Positions 17,967-27,037 of a stretch of 64,000 nucleotides of DNA are shown here, piece by piece. Every line of letters starts with the position of its first letter. Position 1 is the stretch's first letter. The position numbers and the translations under genes are program-made. The DNA is from Pararhizobium arenae (GTDB lineage: Bacteria > Pseudomonadota > Alphaproteobacteria > Rhizobiales > Rhizobiaceae): NCBI RefSeq assembly GCF_001931685.1, contig NZ_MOOY01000002.1, positions 434,001-498,000 on the forward strand, read 5' to 3'. The notes beneath the pieces were generated by a model, which had not been told where the DNA came from, did not search any database, and saw only the letters and a program-made list of their open reading frames with translations.

Positions 17967-18905
17967 TCAGTAAAACCGATAACCGTCGGAGATTTCCTGG
18001 CCCAGACGGTTGTTGTCGCTTATGAAATTCTCGATGTATTCGTGCAGGCCCTGATCCATCACATCCTTGATCGAATGATTGCGCAGCGAGGCGAGGGTCT
18101 TTTCCGCCGTTTCATGGGCATTGTGCCGCTCACCATACTCGCGGGCGAGATAGCCGAGATTGCTAACGATCTTGTCGTAACAATAGGCAAGCGAACGCGG
18201 CATGCGGCCGTTGAGGATCAGGAAATCGGCAATGTTGGACGATTTGTATTCCGCTTCATAGACCCAGCCATAGGAGCGATGGGCGGAAACGGAACGCAGG
18301 ATCGACTCCCACTGGACATTGTCAATGGAAGAGCCGACCTGGGAGACGGCCGGCAGCAGAACGTAATACTTCACATCAAGGATGCGGGCCGTGTTGTCGG
18401 CGCGCTCGATGAAGGTGCCGATGCGCGAGAAGTTGAAGATCTCGTTGCGCAGCATTGTGCCGTGAAAGGCGCCACGGATCAGGCCGGTGCGCCGCTTGAT
18501 GGTGTCGATCACCTCCGGCAGTTCGGTGGGCTTCACCCGGCGGGCAAGCAGCGCCTTCATGTCGAGATAACACTCGTTCACGGCCTCCCAGGTCTCACGG
18601 GTCAGTGCCGTGCGCACCATGCGCGCATTGCTGCGGCCGGTCTCGATACAGGAAAGCACGCTTGATGGATTGGCTTTCTCGCGCAGCAGGAAATCGATGG
18701 CATCGGCGCTGGAGGTCTTTTCGTAGCGCTCGTCATAGATGTCGCGAATGCCGGAGCTTTGGAGCACGCCATTCCAATCGTCTTCCGTCGCTTCAGAGCG
18801 GGTGAGTGACATGCGAAGGCCGGCATCCACGAGGCGCGCGCTGTTTTCAGCCCGTTCGATATACCGGAACATCCAGTAGAGGCCGTTTGCGGTTCTTCCA
18901 AGCAT
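17967..18905 (-). CDS. Alpha-E domain protein
   Basis: A 312-residue, mostly alpha-helical protein of the alpha-E (DUF403) family, starting MLGRTANGLYWMFRYIERAENSAR, the hallmark N-terminus with the conserved RxxERAEN stretch. A second similar stretch, FSRIGTFIERADNTARIL, appears near residue 160. Members always accompany a circularly permuted ATP-grasp protein; the function is unknown. The start ATG lies 5 bases after the ATP-grasp stop. The downstream transglutaminase gene follows after 20 bases. Confidence 0.9.
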   Translation of the reverse strand: MLGRTANGLYWMFRYIERAENSARLVDAGLRMSLTRSEATEDDWNGVLQSSGIRDIYDERYEKTSSADAIDFLLREKANPSSVLSCIETGRSNARMVRTALTRETWEAVNECYLDMKALLARRVKPTELPEVIDTIKRRTGLIRGAFHGTMLRNEIFNFSRIGTFIERADNTARILDVKYYVLLPAVSQVGSSIDNVQWESILRSVSAHRSYGWVYEAEYKSSNIADFLILNGRMPRSLAYCYDKIVSNLGYLAREYGERHNAHETAEKTLASLRNHSIKDVMDQGLHEYIENFISDNNRLGQEISDGYRFY

Positions 18906-18910
18906 GCGTA

Positions 18911-20320
18911 TCAGTCCTCCAGAACCCAGGTATCCTTGGTGCCGCCGCCCTGGCTGGAATTGACTACCAGGGAGCCGGCCTTCAGGGCCACGCGGGTCAA
19001 ACCGCCCGGAATGATCTGTACCTTGTCGGATACGAGCACATAGGGCCGAAGGTCGACGTGACGCGGCGCAATGCCTTTGTTCACGAGGATCGGCACGGTG
19101 GAAAGGGAAAGCGTGGGTTGCGCGATGTAGTTGTTTGGGCGCGCCTTCAGCTTTTCGGCAAAGGTCGCACGCTCCCGTTTCGACGCCGTCGGGCCGACGA
19201 GCATGCCGTATCCGCCTGAGCCGTGGACTTCCTTGACGACGAGGTCGGCAAGATTGTCGAGCACGTATTGCAAGCTGTCGGTTTCCGAGCAACGCCACGT
19301 CGGCACGTTCTCAAGCAGGGCCTTGCGGCCGGTATAGAACTCGACGATCTCCGGCATGTAGGAATAGATTGCCTTGTCGTCGCAGATACCGGTGCCCGGC
19401 GCATTGGCGATGGTGATGTTGCCGGCGCGGTAGACATCCATGATGCCGGGAATGCCAAGCGCCGATTCTGGCTTGAACGTCAGCGGATCGAGGTAGTCGT
19501 CGTCGACGCGGCGATAGAGCACGTCGATCGCCTCGTATCCACGCGTCGTGCGCATCTTCACCTTGCCGTCGATGACGCGAAGGTCCGATCCTTCTACCAG
19601 TTCCACGCCCATCATGTCTGCAAGAAAGGCGTGCTCGTAATAGGCGGAGTTGTAGATGCCGGGGGTGAGAACGGCGACACGTGGCTTTCCGGTGCATCCG
19701 GGAGGCGCGAGCGAGGCAAGGCTGTGGCGCAGCAGGTAAGGGTAGTTTTCGACCGGGCGCACGCGGTTCTGATGGAAGAGTTCCGGAAACATCTGCATCA
19801 TCGTTTCGCGGTTTTCCAGCATGTAGCTGACGCCGGACGGCGTGCGGGCATTGTCTTCCAGAACGTAGAACTGGTCTTCACCGGTGCGCACGATATCGGT
19901 GCCGACGATGTGGGTGTAGACGCCGCCGGGCGGGCGAAAACCGATCATCTGCGGCAGGAAGGCTTCGTTGCGCTCGATCAGTTCGCGGGGGATACGTCCG
20001 GCCTTGATAATCTCCTGCTTGTGGTAGATGTCGTCGAGAAAGGCGTTGAGGGCGATGACACGCTGTTCGATGCCCTGCGCGAGACGGCGCCATTCGCGGC
20101 CGGAGATGATGCGGGGGATGAGATCGAAGGGGATGAGCTTTTCGGAACTGTCGGCGTGGCCATAGACGGCGAATGTGATGCCGGTCTTGCGAAAGATGTT
20201 TTCGGCCTCTTTCGATTTGGCAATCAGGCGGGCCCTGTCCTGATTGTCGTACCATTCATTGTAAGTCGTATAAGGCTGGCGCGGGCTATTGTCCGCATTC
20301 ATCATTTCGTCAAATGCCAA
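18911..20320 (-). CDS. Circularly permuted ATP-grasp protein
   Basis: A 469-residue protein of the circularly permuted type 2 ATP-grasp family (DUF404/DUF407). Visible conserved stretches are VLEDNARTPSGVSYMLENR, TPGIYNSAYYEHAFLA, NAPGTGICDDKAIYSYMPE and VVKEVHGSGGYGMLVGP, the last resembling an ATP-binding lysine and glycine loop. ATP-grasp enzymes join a carboxylate to an amine or thiol, so it is the likely ligase of the operon. The start is TTG with AGGGGA about 9 bases upstream; ATG at 20305 is an alternative without a ribosome site. The substrate is unknown. Confidence 0.9.
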   Translation of the reverse strand: MAFDEMMNADNSPRQPYTTYNEWYDNQDRARLIAKSKEAENIFRKTGITFAVYGHADSSEKLIPFDLIPRIISGREWRRLAQGIEQRVIALNAFLDDIYHKQEIIKAGRIPRELIERNEAFLPQMIGFRPPGGVYTHIVGTDIVRTGEDQFYVLEDNARTPSGVSYMLENRETMMQMFPELFHQNRVRPVENYPYLLRHSLASLAPPGCTGKPRVAVLTPGIYNSAYYEHAFLADMMGVELVEGSDLRVIDGKVKMRTTRGYEAIDVLYRRVDDDYLDPLTFKPESALGIPGIMDVYRAGNITIANAPGTGICDDKAIYSYMPEIVEFYTGRKALLENVPTWRCSETDSLQYVLDNLADLVVKEVHGSGGYGMLVGPTASKRERATFAEKLKARPNNYIAQPTLSLSTVPILVNKGIAPRHVDLRPYVLVSDKVQIIPGGLTRVALKAGSLVVNSSQGGGTKDTWVLED

Positions 20321-20713
20321 CGGTTTGGTCCCCTTTTTTTGTCATTTGAGTACAACGCGATAAGCAATGCAAGAAGCATGCTCATCCCGGGGCAAAAGAA
20401 ATTCAACGGCGGTTCTGCTGGTTTTTTCAGCAGAGTCCGGCGCTTTCGGAGATGTTCGCTCCAGCTTTTGCGACATCGCAACCGTTCGAAAAGTGCACAT
20501 GACTACTTTTTCATCCACCCACATCCTGCAAACCGTGCCGTTTGCCTGATTTTTGAACGCGATTTTTCTTCAGCGAAGATAGAAATTTGTGAGCGCTTTC
20601 AATCCAGGCGGCTGAACCTAAACATCAGCAAAATTGCTTTGACGATCGCCCGGATGCCGCTTATCGCAGACGCCGAAAGCCCACCCGCATCAAGCTTCCC
20701 CTCTGGAGACGAC
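20321..20713. other. Intergenic region between the ATP-grasp operon and the DMT exporter gene
   Basis: This 393-base divergent spacer should hold both promoters. On the plus strand TTGACG (20639-20644) and TATCGC (20662-20667) are spaced 17 bases apart, giving a start about 40 bases before the exporter ATG. A small hairpin with a T-rich loop (CTGCTG/CAGCAG, 20415-20433) is present. Nothing else was recognised. Confidence 0.4.
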
Positions 20714-21607
20714 ATGACCCTCGACCGTCTGGCTCCGGCCATCTTCGTGCTGCTCTGGTCGACAGGATGGGTGATGGCGAAATATGCCGCGATCTATGCC
20801 GATCCGCTGACTTTCCTCGTGCTCCGTTACGTGCTGGCTGGTGTGCTCTTTGCAGGCTTCTGTTTCGTCAGCGGTGTGCGCTGGCCGAAAAGCTGGGGGC
20901 TGGCAGGCCATGCCATCGTCTCCGGCATGTTCCTGCATGGGTTCTATCTCGGAGCTGTGTGGTGGGCCGTGGGCCAGGGCGTTCCCGCTGCAATCTCCGG
21001 CATTATTGCCGGGCTACAGCCGTTGATGACGGCATCGGTCGCACCCTTCCTGATCGGCGAGAGACTTTCATCCCCACAGAAGCTCGGCCTTGTGCTGGGT
21101 TTTATCGGCATTGCCGTCGCCGTCGTGCCGAAGGTGCTGGCCCTTGACAGCGCCAGTGCGATCCCGGCGTTTCCCGTGCTGATCAACGTCATCGGCATGG
21201 CGTCCGTCACCTACGGCACGATCTACCAGAAGCGGTACCTGCAGGAGAGTGACATACGCTCCACGGCAACGTTGCAATATATCGGCGCGCTGATCGTGAC
21301 GCTGCCGGCTGCCTATCTGCTCGAAGACATGCGCGTGGATTGGGGCATCGAACTCTTTGCCACTCTGGCCTGGGGCGTGCTCGGCGTTTCCATGGGCGCG
21401 GTGTTGTTGCTGCTTTATCTCATCGGCCGCGGGCAGGTGTCGAAGGCGGCTTCGCTGATCTATCTCGTGCCGCCGCTCGCGGCACTCGAAGCTTTTCTGA
21501 TCTTCGGCGAAGCGCTGACGCTGCCGATGATCGTCGGTACCGTGATCGCCGTGCTTGGTGTCTATCTGACCAACCGCAAAGCTGATCCTGCTGCCCAAAG
21601 CGCATGA
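20714..21607 (+). CDS. DMT-superfamily transporter (EamA)
   Basis: A 297-residue inner-membrane protein with about ten hydrophobic segments arranged as two EamA repeats. The opening LDRLAPAIFVLLWSTGWVMAKY and the second-repeat end AALEAFLIFGEALTLPMIVGTVIAVLGVYLTNR are typical of drug/metabolite exporters. The ATG at 20714 has GGAGAC just upstream and begins the first membrane segment; an in-frame ATG 57 bases earlier would add a non-hydrophobic leader. The substrate is not predictable. It ends at the bidirectional terminator 21619-21646. Confidence 0.85.
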   Translation: MTLDRLAPAIFVLLWSTGWVMAKYAAIYADPLTFLVLRYVLAGVLFAGFCFVSGVRWPKSWGLAGHAIVSGMFLHGFYLGAVWWAVGQGVPAAISGIIAGLQPLMTASVAPFLIGERLSSPQKLGLVLGFIGIAVAVVPKVLALDSASAIPAFPVLINVIGMASVTYGTIYQKRYLQESDIRSTATLQYIGALIVTLPAAYLLEDMRVDWGIELFATLAWGVLGVSMGAVLLLLYLIGRGQVSKAASLIYLVPPLAALEAFLIFGEALTLPMIVGTVIAVLGVYLTNRKADPAAQSA

Positions 21608-21618
21608 CGAATAAACGA

Positions 21619-21646
21619 AAAACGGCGGGACCAGGCCCGCCGTTTT
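21619..21646. terminator. Bidirectional Rho-independent terminator
   Basis: A perfect 11-bp stem (AAAACGGCGGG at 21619-21629, CCCGCCGTTTT at 21636-21646) with a 6-base loop. T residues follow the GC stem on either strand, so it can end both the DMT exporter transcript and the convergent helicase transcript. Confidence 0.9.
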
Positions 21647-21665
21647 CATATCTCTGTGAGGAGGC

Positions 21666-23189
21666 TTACGCTTCTTCGCGACGCTGGCTGCCGCCCTGAC
21701 GACGCTGGCCCTGCTGGCCACCATTGCCGCCGCCGGCGTTGCCGCCGCGGTTGCGCCACTGGCCCTGCTTCTGGCCGGGGCGACCGCCGCGATTGCCGCG
21801 CTTAGCGACAGCAGCCTCGTGAGCCGCCTGCGCTGCCGGGCCCTGGCCCTTGCGATGCTGCTTCTTCTGCTGCGCGTTGGCATCGACCAGCAGTTCGTCG
21901 CCGGCAAAGGCGCTCGGAGCCGTGCGCTCAGCACGCGGTGCGTTGTCGCTGCCGCCCTGCGGGCGGGCGCGGCGCTGGTTGTGACCGTCGCCGGTCGCGC
22001 GCTGGGCGTTGCGGGCGCCATTGCCGCCGCGCGCACCCTTCGGGCGGGCACGGTCAGCCGGGACTTCGCCGCTGGCGACAGCGATGTCGATCTTCATCAG
22101 ACGCTCGATGTCCCGCAGCAGGCGGATTTCATCCGGGGCGCAGAAGGCGATTGCAATACCGTCACGGCCGGCGCGGGCGGTACGGCCGATGCGGTGGACG
22201 TAGGCGTCCGGCACTTCCGGCAGATCGTAATTGTAGACGTGGGTGACGCCTGGAATGTCGATGCCGCGGGCGGCAACGTCGGTGGCGACGAGAACGCGAA
22301 TGTCACCGTCGCGGAACGCCTTGAGCGCACGCTCACGCTGGCCCTGGCTCTTGTTGCCATGGATCGAGGCAACGGAGAAGCCGGTATGCTCGAGATGCTT
22401 CATCAGCTTTTCGGCGCCGTGCTTGGTGCGCGAAAACACCATGGCGCGGCCATCGGGGTTTTCGTTCATGGTCTTCTTGAGGATTTCGGTCTTCTGGCTG
22501 GCACCGGCGACGAAATGAACATACTGCTCGACCTTGTCGGCAGCCTTGCCCGGAGGCGAAACTTCGACGCGCTTCGGGTTGCTCAGATATTCGCTGGCCA
22601 GTTCTGCAATCGCCTTCGGCATGGTGGCCGAGAAAAGAAGCGTCTGGCGGTTTTTCGGAACGAGCTTGGAGATCTTGCGCAGGTCGTGGATGAAGCCGAG
22701 GTCCAGCATCTGGTCGGCCTCGTCGAGCACCAGATAACGGCCCTGCGTCAGGGTTACGGCGCGGCGGTTGACGAGGTCGAGAAGGCGGCCGGGGGTGGCG
22801 ACGAGGATATCGACGCCGCGGGCCAGCTGCTCGGACTGCTTGTTGATCGAGGCACCGCCAACGACGACGCCGACCTTGATCGGGGTTTTCTTGACGAATT
22901 CCTTGAGGTTTGCGGCGATCTGGTTCACCAGTTCGCGGGTCGGGGCAAGGATGAGGGCGCGGATATTGCGCGGGTCAGGGCGCTTGCCGTCGGCCATCAG
23001 CTTCTCGATCATAGGCAGGCCGAAAGCGGCCGTCTTGCCGGTGCCGGTCTGGGCGAGACCGATCAGGTCATGGCCTTCCATCACGAGCGGAATAGCTTCA
23101 GCCTGGATCGGCGTCGGCTTTTCGAACCCCAGGGCGGTCAGGGTCGAAAGAACGTGCTCGGAGAGGCCAAGGTCTTTGAAAGTGGTCAA
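21666..23189 (-). CDS. DEAD-box ATP-dependent RNA helicase, RhlE-like
   Basis: A 507-residue cytoplasmic RNA helicase. Motifs in order: Q motif FEKPTPIQAEAIP, motif I AQTGTGKT, Ia PTRELVNQI, II DEAD (LVLDEADQML), III SAT, V ARGIDIPG, VI HRIGRTARAG. After about residue 370 the tail is basic and glycine-rich (GNRGGRPGQ and NRGGNAGGG type), probably for RNA binding in ribosome assembly or RNA decay. The start is taken as TTG at 23189 (AAAGG upstream, giving TTFKDLGLSE); a TTG eight codons earlier is less likely. Confidence 0.9.
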   Translation of the reverse strand: MTTFKDLGLSEHVLSTLTALGFEKPTPIQAEAIPLVMEGHDLIGLAQTGTGKTAAFGLPMIEKLMADGKRPDPRNIRALILAPTRELVNQIAANLKEFVKKTPIKVGVVVGGASINKQSEQLARGVDILVATPGRLLDLVNRRAVTLTQGRYLVLDEADQMLDLGFIHDLRKISKLVPKNRQTLLFSATMPKAIAELASEYLSNPKRVEVSPPGKAADKVEQYVHFVAGASQKTEILKKTMNENPDGRAMVFSRTKHGAEKLMKHLEHTGFSVASIHGNKSQGQRERALKAFRDGDIRVLVATDVAARGIDIPGVTHVYNYDLPEVPDAYVHRIGRTARAGRDGIAIAFCAPDEIRLLRDIERLMKIDIAVASGEVPADRARPKGARGGNGARNAQRATGDGHNQRRARPQGGSDNAPRAERTAPSAFAGDELLVDANAQQKKQHRKGQGPAAQAAHEAAVAKRGNRGGRPGQKQGQWRNRGGNAGGGNGGQQGQRRQGGSQRREEA

Positions 23190-23493
23190 TGTATTACCTT
23201 TTCGGGGGCGCAAAACGAATTTCGCCGGAACTGCACCATGCGGTTCCGGTTTCGCTTCGCGTCAAGAACCCCGCGTGATTTGGGAACTTGTGGGTTGATT
23301 AAGCTGTCTGCGCTGCATCCGGCCACGTTCGGCAGGACATTCTCTTGGTGCGCTTATCCTTCGTTACGGATCGGTAAAATCCCGCAGGGCTCGCTCACGC
23401 GGCGGCCAGAAGGTGACGCTGCGCCTCATGTCGTTGTTTTCAGGCGAAAAGTCAAGAGATCGTTTTTTGCAGGTGCGAAGAGCAGCCTTGCTC
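23190..23493. other. Intergenic region upstream of the helicase gene
   Basis: This 304-base stretch lies between the helicase start and the 3' end of the DNA alkylation repair gene, both minus strand. Helicase genes of this type are often cold-regulated with long leaders, but I found no clear promoter hexamers, conserved RNA structure or supported open frame here. Confidence 0.4.
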
Positions 23494-24594
23494 TCAGCGC
23501 ATGACGAGTTCGAAATCGGCGAAGGCCAGGGCGTTGCCGTTGAACAGGATTTCGATCCGGTGCGTGCCGGGGTAATACTGGCGGGTCGTAATCGGGCGGA
23601 TCGCGTGCCTTTTGGAGAGTTCGACGGTTTCACCGGGTCGAAGTTCAAGGCTCTTCCATTTGAAGACTTTTGGCGAGAGCGTGCCGTTGGCCTTTTGGTG
23701 ATGCACCGCATAGTCGATCATCACCTGATGTGCGGAATAGGCGCTACTGGAGAGAGAAAGGGAAAACTCGATCGCATCTCCGAAGATCACCTGCGGCGTT
23801 GCGATCGCAAGCTCGGCACGAATGGAATCCAGTGCGCCAAAGCCGAAGTTGGCAAGCGCCTTTCCGTGTCCCCTCTTCAGAAGCGTGCGGGAAGCGTGGC
23901 GCAGAAGCCTTGTCCGTTCCACGGAGGCGTCGCTGACATGGGCTGCGACAAAGTCCGCGACCAGATCGGGGTGATCCTTGGCGATATCGTTCAGGCTGTT
24001 GGCGACGGATCGACGCACGTAGTCCTCGGGATCGTCAAGGAGAGCTTCGAGGATCGGCAGGATCGGGTGCGGATCGGCGATCAGCTGGGGCAAGCGCATG
24101 GCCCAGGGCAGGCGGGGTCGGGTTCCTTCGCTGGAAAGGCGTCGGACATGGTGGTTTCGGTCGCCGACCCAACTGCTGATCTCCGACAATGCCCGCGGCT
24201 GATCCGCATGGATGAAGGCCCGGATGCCGAACTCGGCGGTAAAGTGCGGCGTCAATTCCTTGAGCAACGCCAGCGAGATTTCGAAGTCTCCGAGCCCCTT
24301 GCGTGAGATATACTGGTTGACGGGGAGCAGCATCCAGCCTGTCAGGCCGGCCCGGTTCTCCCGGGGCAGGCTTGCCGACAGAAGTGCAGCGGCTTCCGGA
24401 AAATCCTCCGGCAAGGTCGCTTCGAGCGCGTCGCAGATTTGCAGCGAGCGCTGCATCAGTTCGAGGCTCTCCATGGTCTTCGTGGCGTCGGCGACGAAAC
24501 GCTTGCGATCGAATGTGCTGTCATGGCGTCCGATATGGCTGGCCATGGTCTCGACGAGAGCGGGGTGAAGCAGGTTCTTGAGCGGTTCGGCCAT
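23494..24594 (-). CDS. DNA alkylation repair protein, AlkD-like HEAT-repeat protein
   Basis: A 366-residue protein built of HEAT-like helical repeats, matching the DNA_alkylation/AlkD family, whose best-studied members excise 3-methyladenine and 7-methylguanine. Characteristic stretches are SSWVGDRNHHVRRLSSEGTRPRLPWA and EDYVRRSVANSLNDIAKDHP. It is longer than bacterial AlkD (about 230 residues); the extra C-terminal 100 residues look beta-rich. The usual start ATG is at 24594. Glycosylase activity is inferred. Confidence 0.83.
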   Translation of the reverse strand: MAEPLKNLLHPALVETMASHIGRHDSTFDRKRFVADATKTMESLELMQRSLQICDALEATLPEDFPEAAALLSASLPRENRAGLTGWMLLPVNQYISRKGLGDFEISLALLKELTPHFTAEFGIRAFIHADQPRALSEISSWVGDRNHHVRRLSSEGTRPRLPWAMRLPQLIADPHPILPILEALLDDPEDYVRRSVANSLNDIAKDHPDLVADFVAAHVSDASVERTRLLRHASRTLLKRGHGKALANFGFGALDSIRAELAIATPQVIFGDAIEFSLSLSSSAYSAHQVMIDYAVHHQKANGTLSPKVFKWKSLELRPGETVELSKRHAIRPITTRQYYPGTHRIEILFNGNALAFADFELVMR

Positions 24595-24811
24595 GATCGT
24601 CCTGTGCTGTTCCGGAAAACGATAAACACTCTTGAGGCGAGAGAACAGAGCCGCACCTCTCCCGGAGCATTTTGCACAACGCCAAGGAACCTTCTTTTTG
24701 ATCGCAGCGTTGGATTCTCTACGTGCGTCATTTGGCGATACCGTTCTGTTGCGTCGTCATCGGTCGCGCGGCCGTAGAACTTCAAACGAAAACCTGCTCG
24801 AGGAGTGAGAT

Positions 24812-25261
24812 ATGACGACGACCTGGATACTTGCCGCCGATGGAAATCAGGCTCGCCTGCTGAAGGGCGTGAATTTCCTGAAGGACGAGCCCCAGAGCCC
24901 CGAACAGGAAATCTTCCAGATCAAGACCAAGCGGGTGCAGGACATCATGGCCGACAAGCCGGGGCGCAGCCATTCCTCCGTCGGACATGGTCGCTCAGCG
25001 ATGGAATACAGCAGCGATCCGGCCCGGGAAGAGCAGCAGAAATTTACTGCTGAAGTTGCCAGCAAGCTCGATGGCTATGCGCAGGAAGGGGCCTTCGATA
25101 GACTCGTTGTTTGCGCTGCTCCCCAGACGTTGGGCGATTTGCGCTCGATGCTGTCCCCCGCCACGCGAGACAAGACGACAGCCGAGATCAACAAGGATTT
25201 CAGCAATTTGCCAACTGAGAAGCTGATTTCATCGGTCCGCTCGGTGATGTTCGAGCAGTAG
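24812..25261 (+). CDS. Host attachment family protein
   Basis: A 149-residue protein of the 'required for attachment to host cells' family (PF10116), first linked to plant-cell attachment in Agrobacterium. The opening TTWILAADGNQARLL and the middle VVCAAPQTLGDLRSML are the family hallmarks; the fold resembles RNase/release-factor-like proteins. No signal peptide is present, so it is probably cytoplasmic despite the family name. The actual biochemical role is unresolved. The ATG at 24812 has GAGGAG upstream. Confidence 0.83.
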   Translation: MTTTWILAADGNQARLLKGVNFLKDEPQSPEQEIFQIKTKRVQDIMADKPGRSHSSVGHGRSAMEYSSDPAREEQQKFTAEVASKLDGYAQEGAFDRLVVCAAPQTLGDLRSMLSPATRDKTTAEINKDFSNLPTEKLISSVRSVMFEQ

Positions 25262-25270
25262 CCGCAGTGT

Positions 25271-25323
25271 CCTTCTCCCCGCATGCGGGGAGACGGTGCC
25301 CGAAGGCGGATGAGGGGCATGTT
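25271..25323. repeat. RIME-like rhizobial intergenic repeat
   Basis: A perfect 20-base palindrome (TCTCCCCGCA / TGCGGGGAGA, 25274-25293) is followed by CGGTGCCCGAAGGCGGATGA and GGGGCA. This matches my recollection of rhizobial intergenic mosaic elements. It lies between two convergent genes, where such elements often sit and can act as transcript ends. Confidence 0.7.
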
Positions 25324-25345
25324 GCGCGCTACCGCGGACGGCTGA

Positions 25346-26932
25346 TCAAAAATCCGTCGGAACCCCACCTTCAGCCTTGCGCCGCGCAACGAAGGCATCA
25401 AGCTCTTCCTCGATGGCCGGATCGAGTGGAGGGCGCTCGTATTCGTTGAGCTTTTCCTTGAAGATCCGGTTGGCGTGGTCGTAGGTCGTGGGGCGGCCGG
25501 CTTCGGTCCAGGTCTCGAAATTGCGCCAGTCTGACAGAATCGGTGAATAGAAAGCGGTCTCGTAACGGGCAAGCGTGTGGGGCGTGCCGAAGAAATGGCC
25601 GCCCGGACCGACATCGCGGATCGCATCAAGCCCCAGGGCATCGGGGCTGACATCCAGCGGCTTCAGGAATTCCGCCGCCATCTGCAACATATCGACGTCG
25701 AGAATGAACTTCTCGAACGACGCCGTCAGGCCGCCTTCGCTCCAGCCGGCCGCATGCATGATGAAGTTGCCGCCACCCTGCGTCAGTGCCCAGAGAGACA
25801 GGGCCGATTCATAGGCTGCCTGCGCATCGAGCGTATTCGAGGCATTGGTGTTCGAGGTACGGTAGGGAATGCCGTAGCGTCGGGCGAGCTGGCCGCCCGC
25901 GATTACCGCCTTCATGTATTCCGGCGTGCCGAAGGCAGGCGCACCGGTCTTCATGTCGACATTCGAGGTAAAGCCCCCATACATGACAGGCGCTCCACGG
26001 CGAACCATCTGCGTGAAGGCGATGCCGGAGAGAGCCTCCGCATTCTGCTGCACCAGTGCGCCGGCAATCGTGACCGGTGCCATGGCGCCCGCCAGCGTAA
26101 ACGGCGTGACCACCACCACCTGATTGCGCGCCGACATCTCCATGATGCCCTGCAGCATCGGCCCGTCGAGCCTGAGCGGCGACGAGGTGTTGATGATGGT
26201 GAACAGCGACGGTTCCTGCTCCAGCCGGTCTGCCGAGATGTCGCGGCCGATGCGGACGATCTCCAGCGCATCGAGGTTGCGCTGCCTGCCGAGCGAATAG
26301 GCGTGGAACACCTTGTCGGTGAGCTTCACCATGTCCGAGAGACAATCGAGGTGGCGCACCGAGGCATGGATATCGACTGGCTCGACCGGATAGCCGCCCG
26401 TCGTATGAATGATGTCATAGGACTGCGCGAGCTTCACGAGCTTGCGATAATCTTCCTGATTGCCGGCACGACGACCGCCGTCGCGATCTGCCACGAAAGG
26501 GGCGCTGGCGATTTGAGCGAAGACGAGGTTGTTGCCGCCGATCTCAACATTGCGGACCGGGTTGCGGGCATGCAGCGTGAAGCCGGAGGGGGCGGAGGCG
26601 ATCATTTCCATGATCAACCCACGATCGAAGCGCACGCGGTCGGTTCCGGGCGTGACCTTTGCGCCGGCGGCCTTCATCAGGCTGCGGGCTTCCGGCAGGA
26701 TCACATCCATGCCGATCTCTTCGAGAACCGTCAGCGAAGCCTCATGGATGGCCTCAATGGTTTCGTCATCGACAACCTTGGTCTTCGCTACCGTATTGAC
26801 CAGATTGAGATATTTGGAACCCCCAACACTTTTGCGGGAGCGTTCGCCGCCGCGTCCGCCGGTTCGTCTGCGGCGCTCGACGGGCGCATCGGTTTCGGTG
26901 AGGGAAGGCGGCGTCACTTCGTTTTCGCTCAT
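25346..26932 (-). CDS. Trimethylamine methyltransferase family protein (MttB-like, non-pyrrolysine)
   Basis: A 528-residue protein of the MttB superfamily. Archaeal MttB needs pyrrolysine; this one has no in-frame amber codon, as in MtgB-type glycine betaine methyltransferases and their rhizobial relatives. Conserved stretches include RNPVRNVEIGG, GGYPVEPVDIHASVRHLDCL, TPFTLAGAMAPVTIAGALVQQNAEAL and MKTGAPAFGTPE. The N-terminus is low-complexity and basic (RRRRTGGRGGERSRK, residues 20-34). No corrinoid protein or reactivase gene is adjacent. It probably demethylates a quaternary amine; the substrate is unknown. Confidence 0.85.
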   Translation of the reverse strand: MSENEVTPPSLTETDAPVERRRRTGGRGGERSRKSVGGSKYLNLVNTVAKTKVVDDETIEAIHEASLTVLEEIGMDVILPEARSLMKAAGAKVTPGTDRVRFDRGLIMEMIASAPSGFTLHARNPVRNVEIGGNNLVFAQIASAPFVADRDGGRRAGNQEDYRKLVKLAQSYDIIHTTGGYPVEPVDIHASVRHLDCLSDMVKLTDKVFHAYSLGRQRNLDALEIVRIGRDISADRLEQEPSLFTIINTSSPLRLDGPMLQGIMEMSARNQVVVVTPFTLAGAMAPVTIAGALVQQNAEALSGIAFTQMVRRGAPVMYGGFTSNVDMKTGAPAFGTPEYMKAVIAGGQLARRYGIPYRTSNTNASNTLDAQAAYESALSLWALTQGGGNFIMHAAGWSEGGLTASFEKFILDVDMLQMAAEFLKPLDVSPDALGLDAIRDVGPGGHFFGTPHTLARYETAFYSPILSDWRNFETWTEAGRPTTYDHANRIFKEKLNEYERPPLDPAIEEELDAFVARRKAEGGVPTDF

Positions 26933-27037
26933 GGCTTTTCCATCGGTTGGGCTCGTCGCAAGACTGCCGATTCACGCCGGAAAATGCGCTTCCATTTGCG
27001 ACAGCAAGCTCCCAAGACAGAAAACTGGCGGGTCGCC

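Noticed and set aside
17125-20320. Considered the ATP-grasp/alpha-E/transglutaminase operon as an anti-phage defence or RiPP system
   Set aside because: No nuclease, sensor, precursor peptide or transporter gene is attached, and the cluster is widespread in bacteria as far as I recall. Kept as an uncharacterised modification system only.
19223-20713. Extending the DMT exporter upstream across the ATP-grasp gene in a continuous plus-strand frame
   Set aside because: The extension is antisense to the ATP-grasp gene, lacks hydrophobic character, and ATG 20714 has a good ribosome site and the expected first membrane segment.
25346-26932. Considered a pyrrolysine-containing MttB
   Set aside because: The frame is uninterrupted with no in-frame TAG, and no pyl genes are seen.
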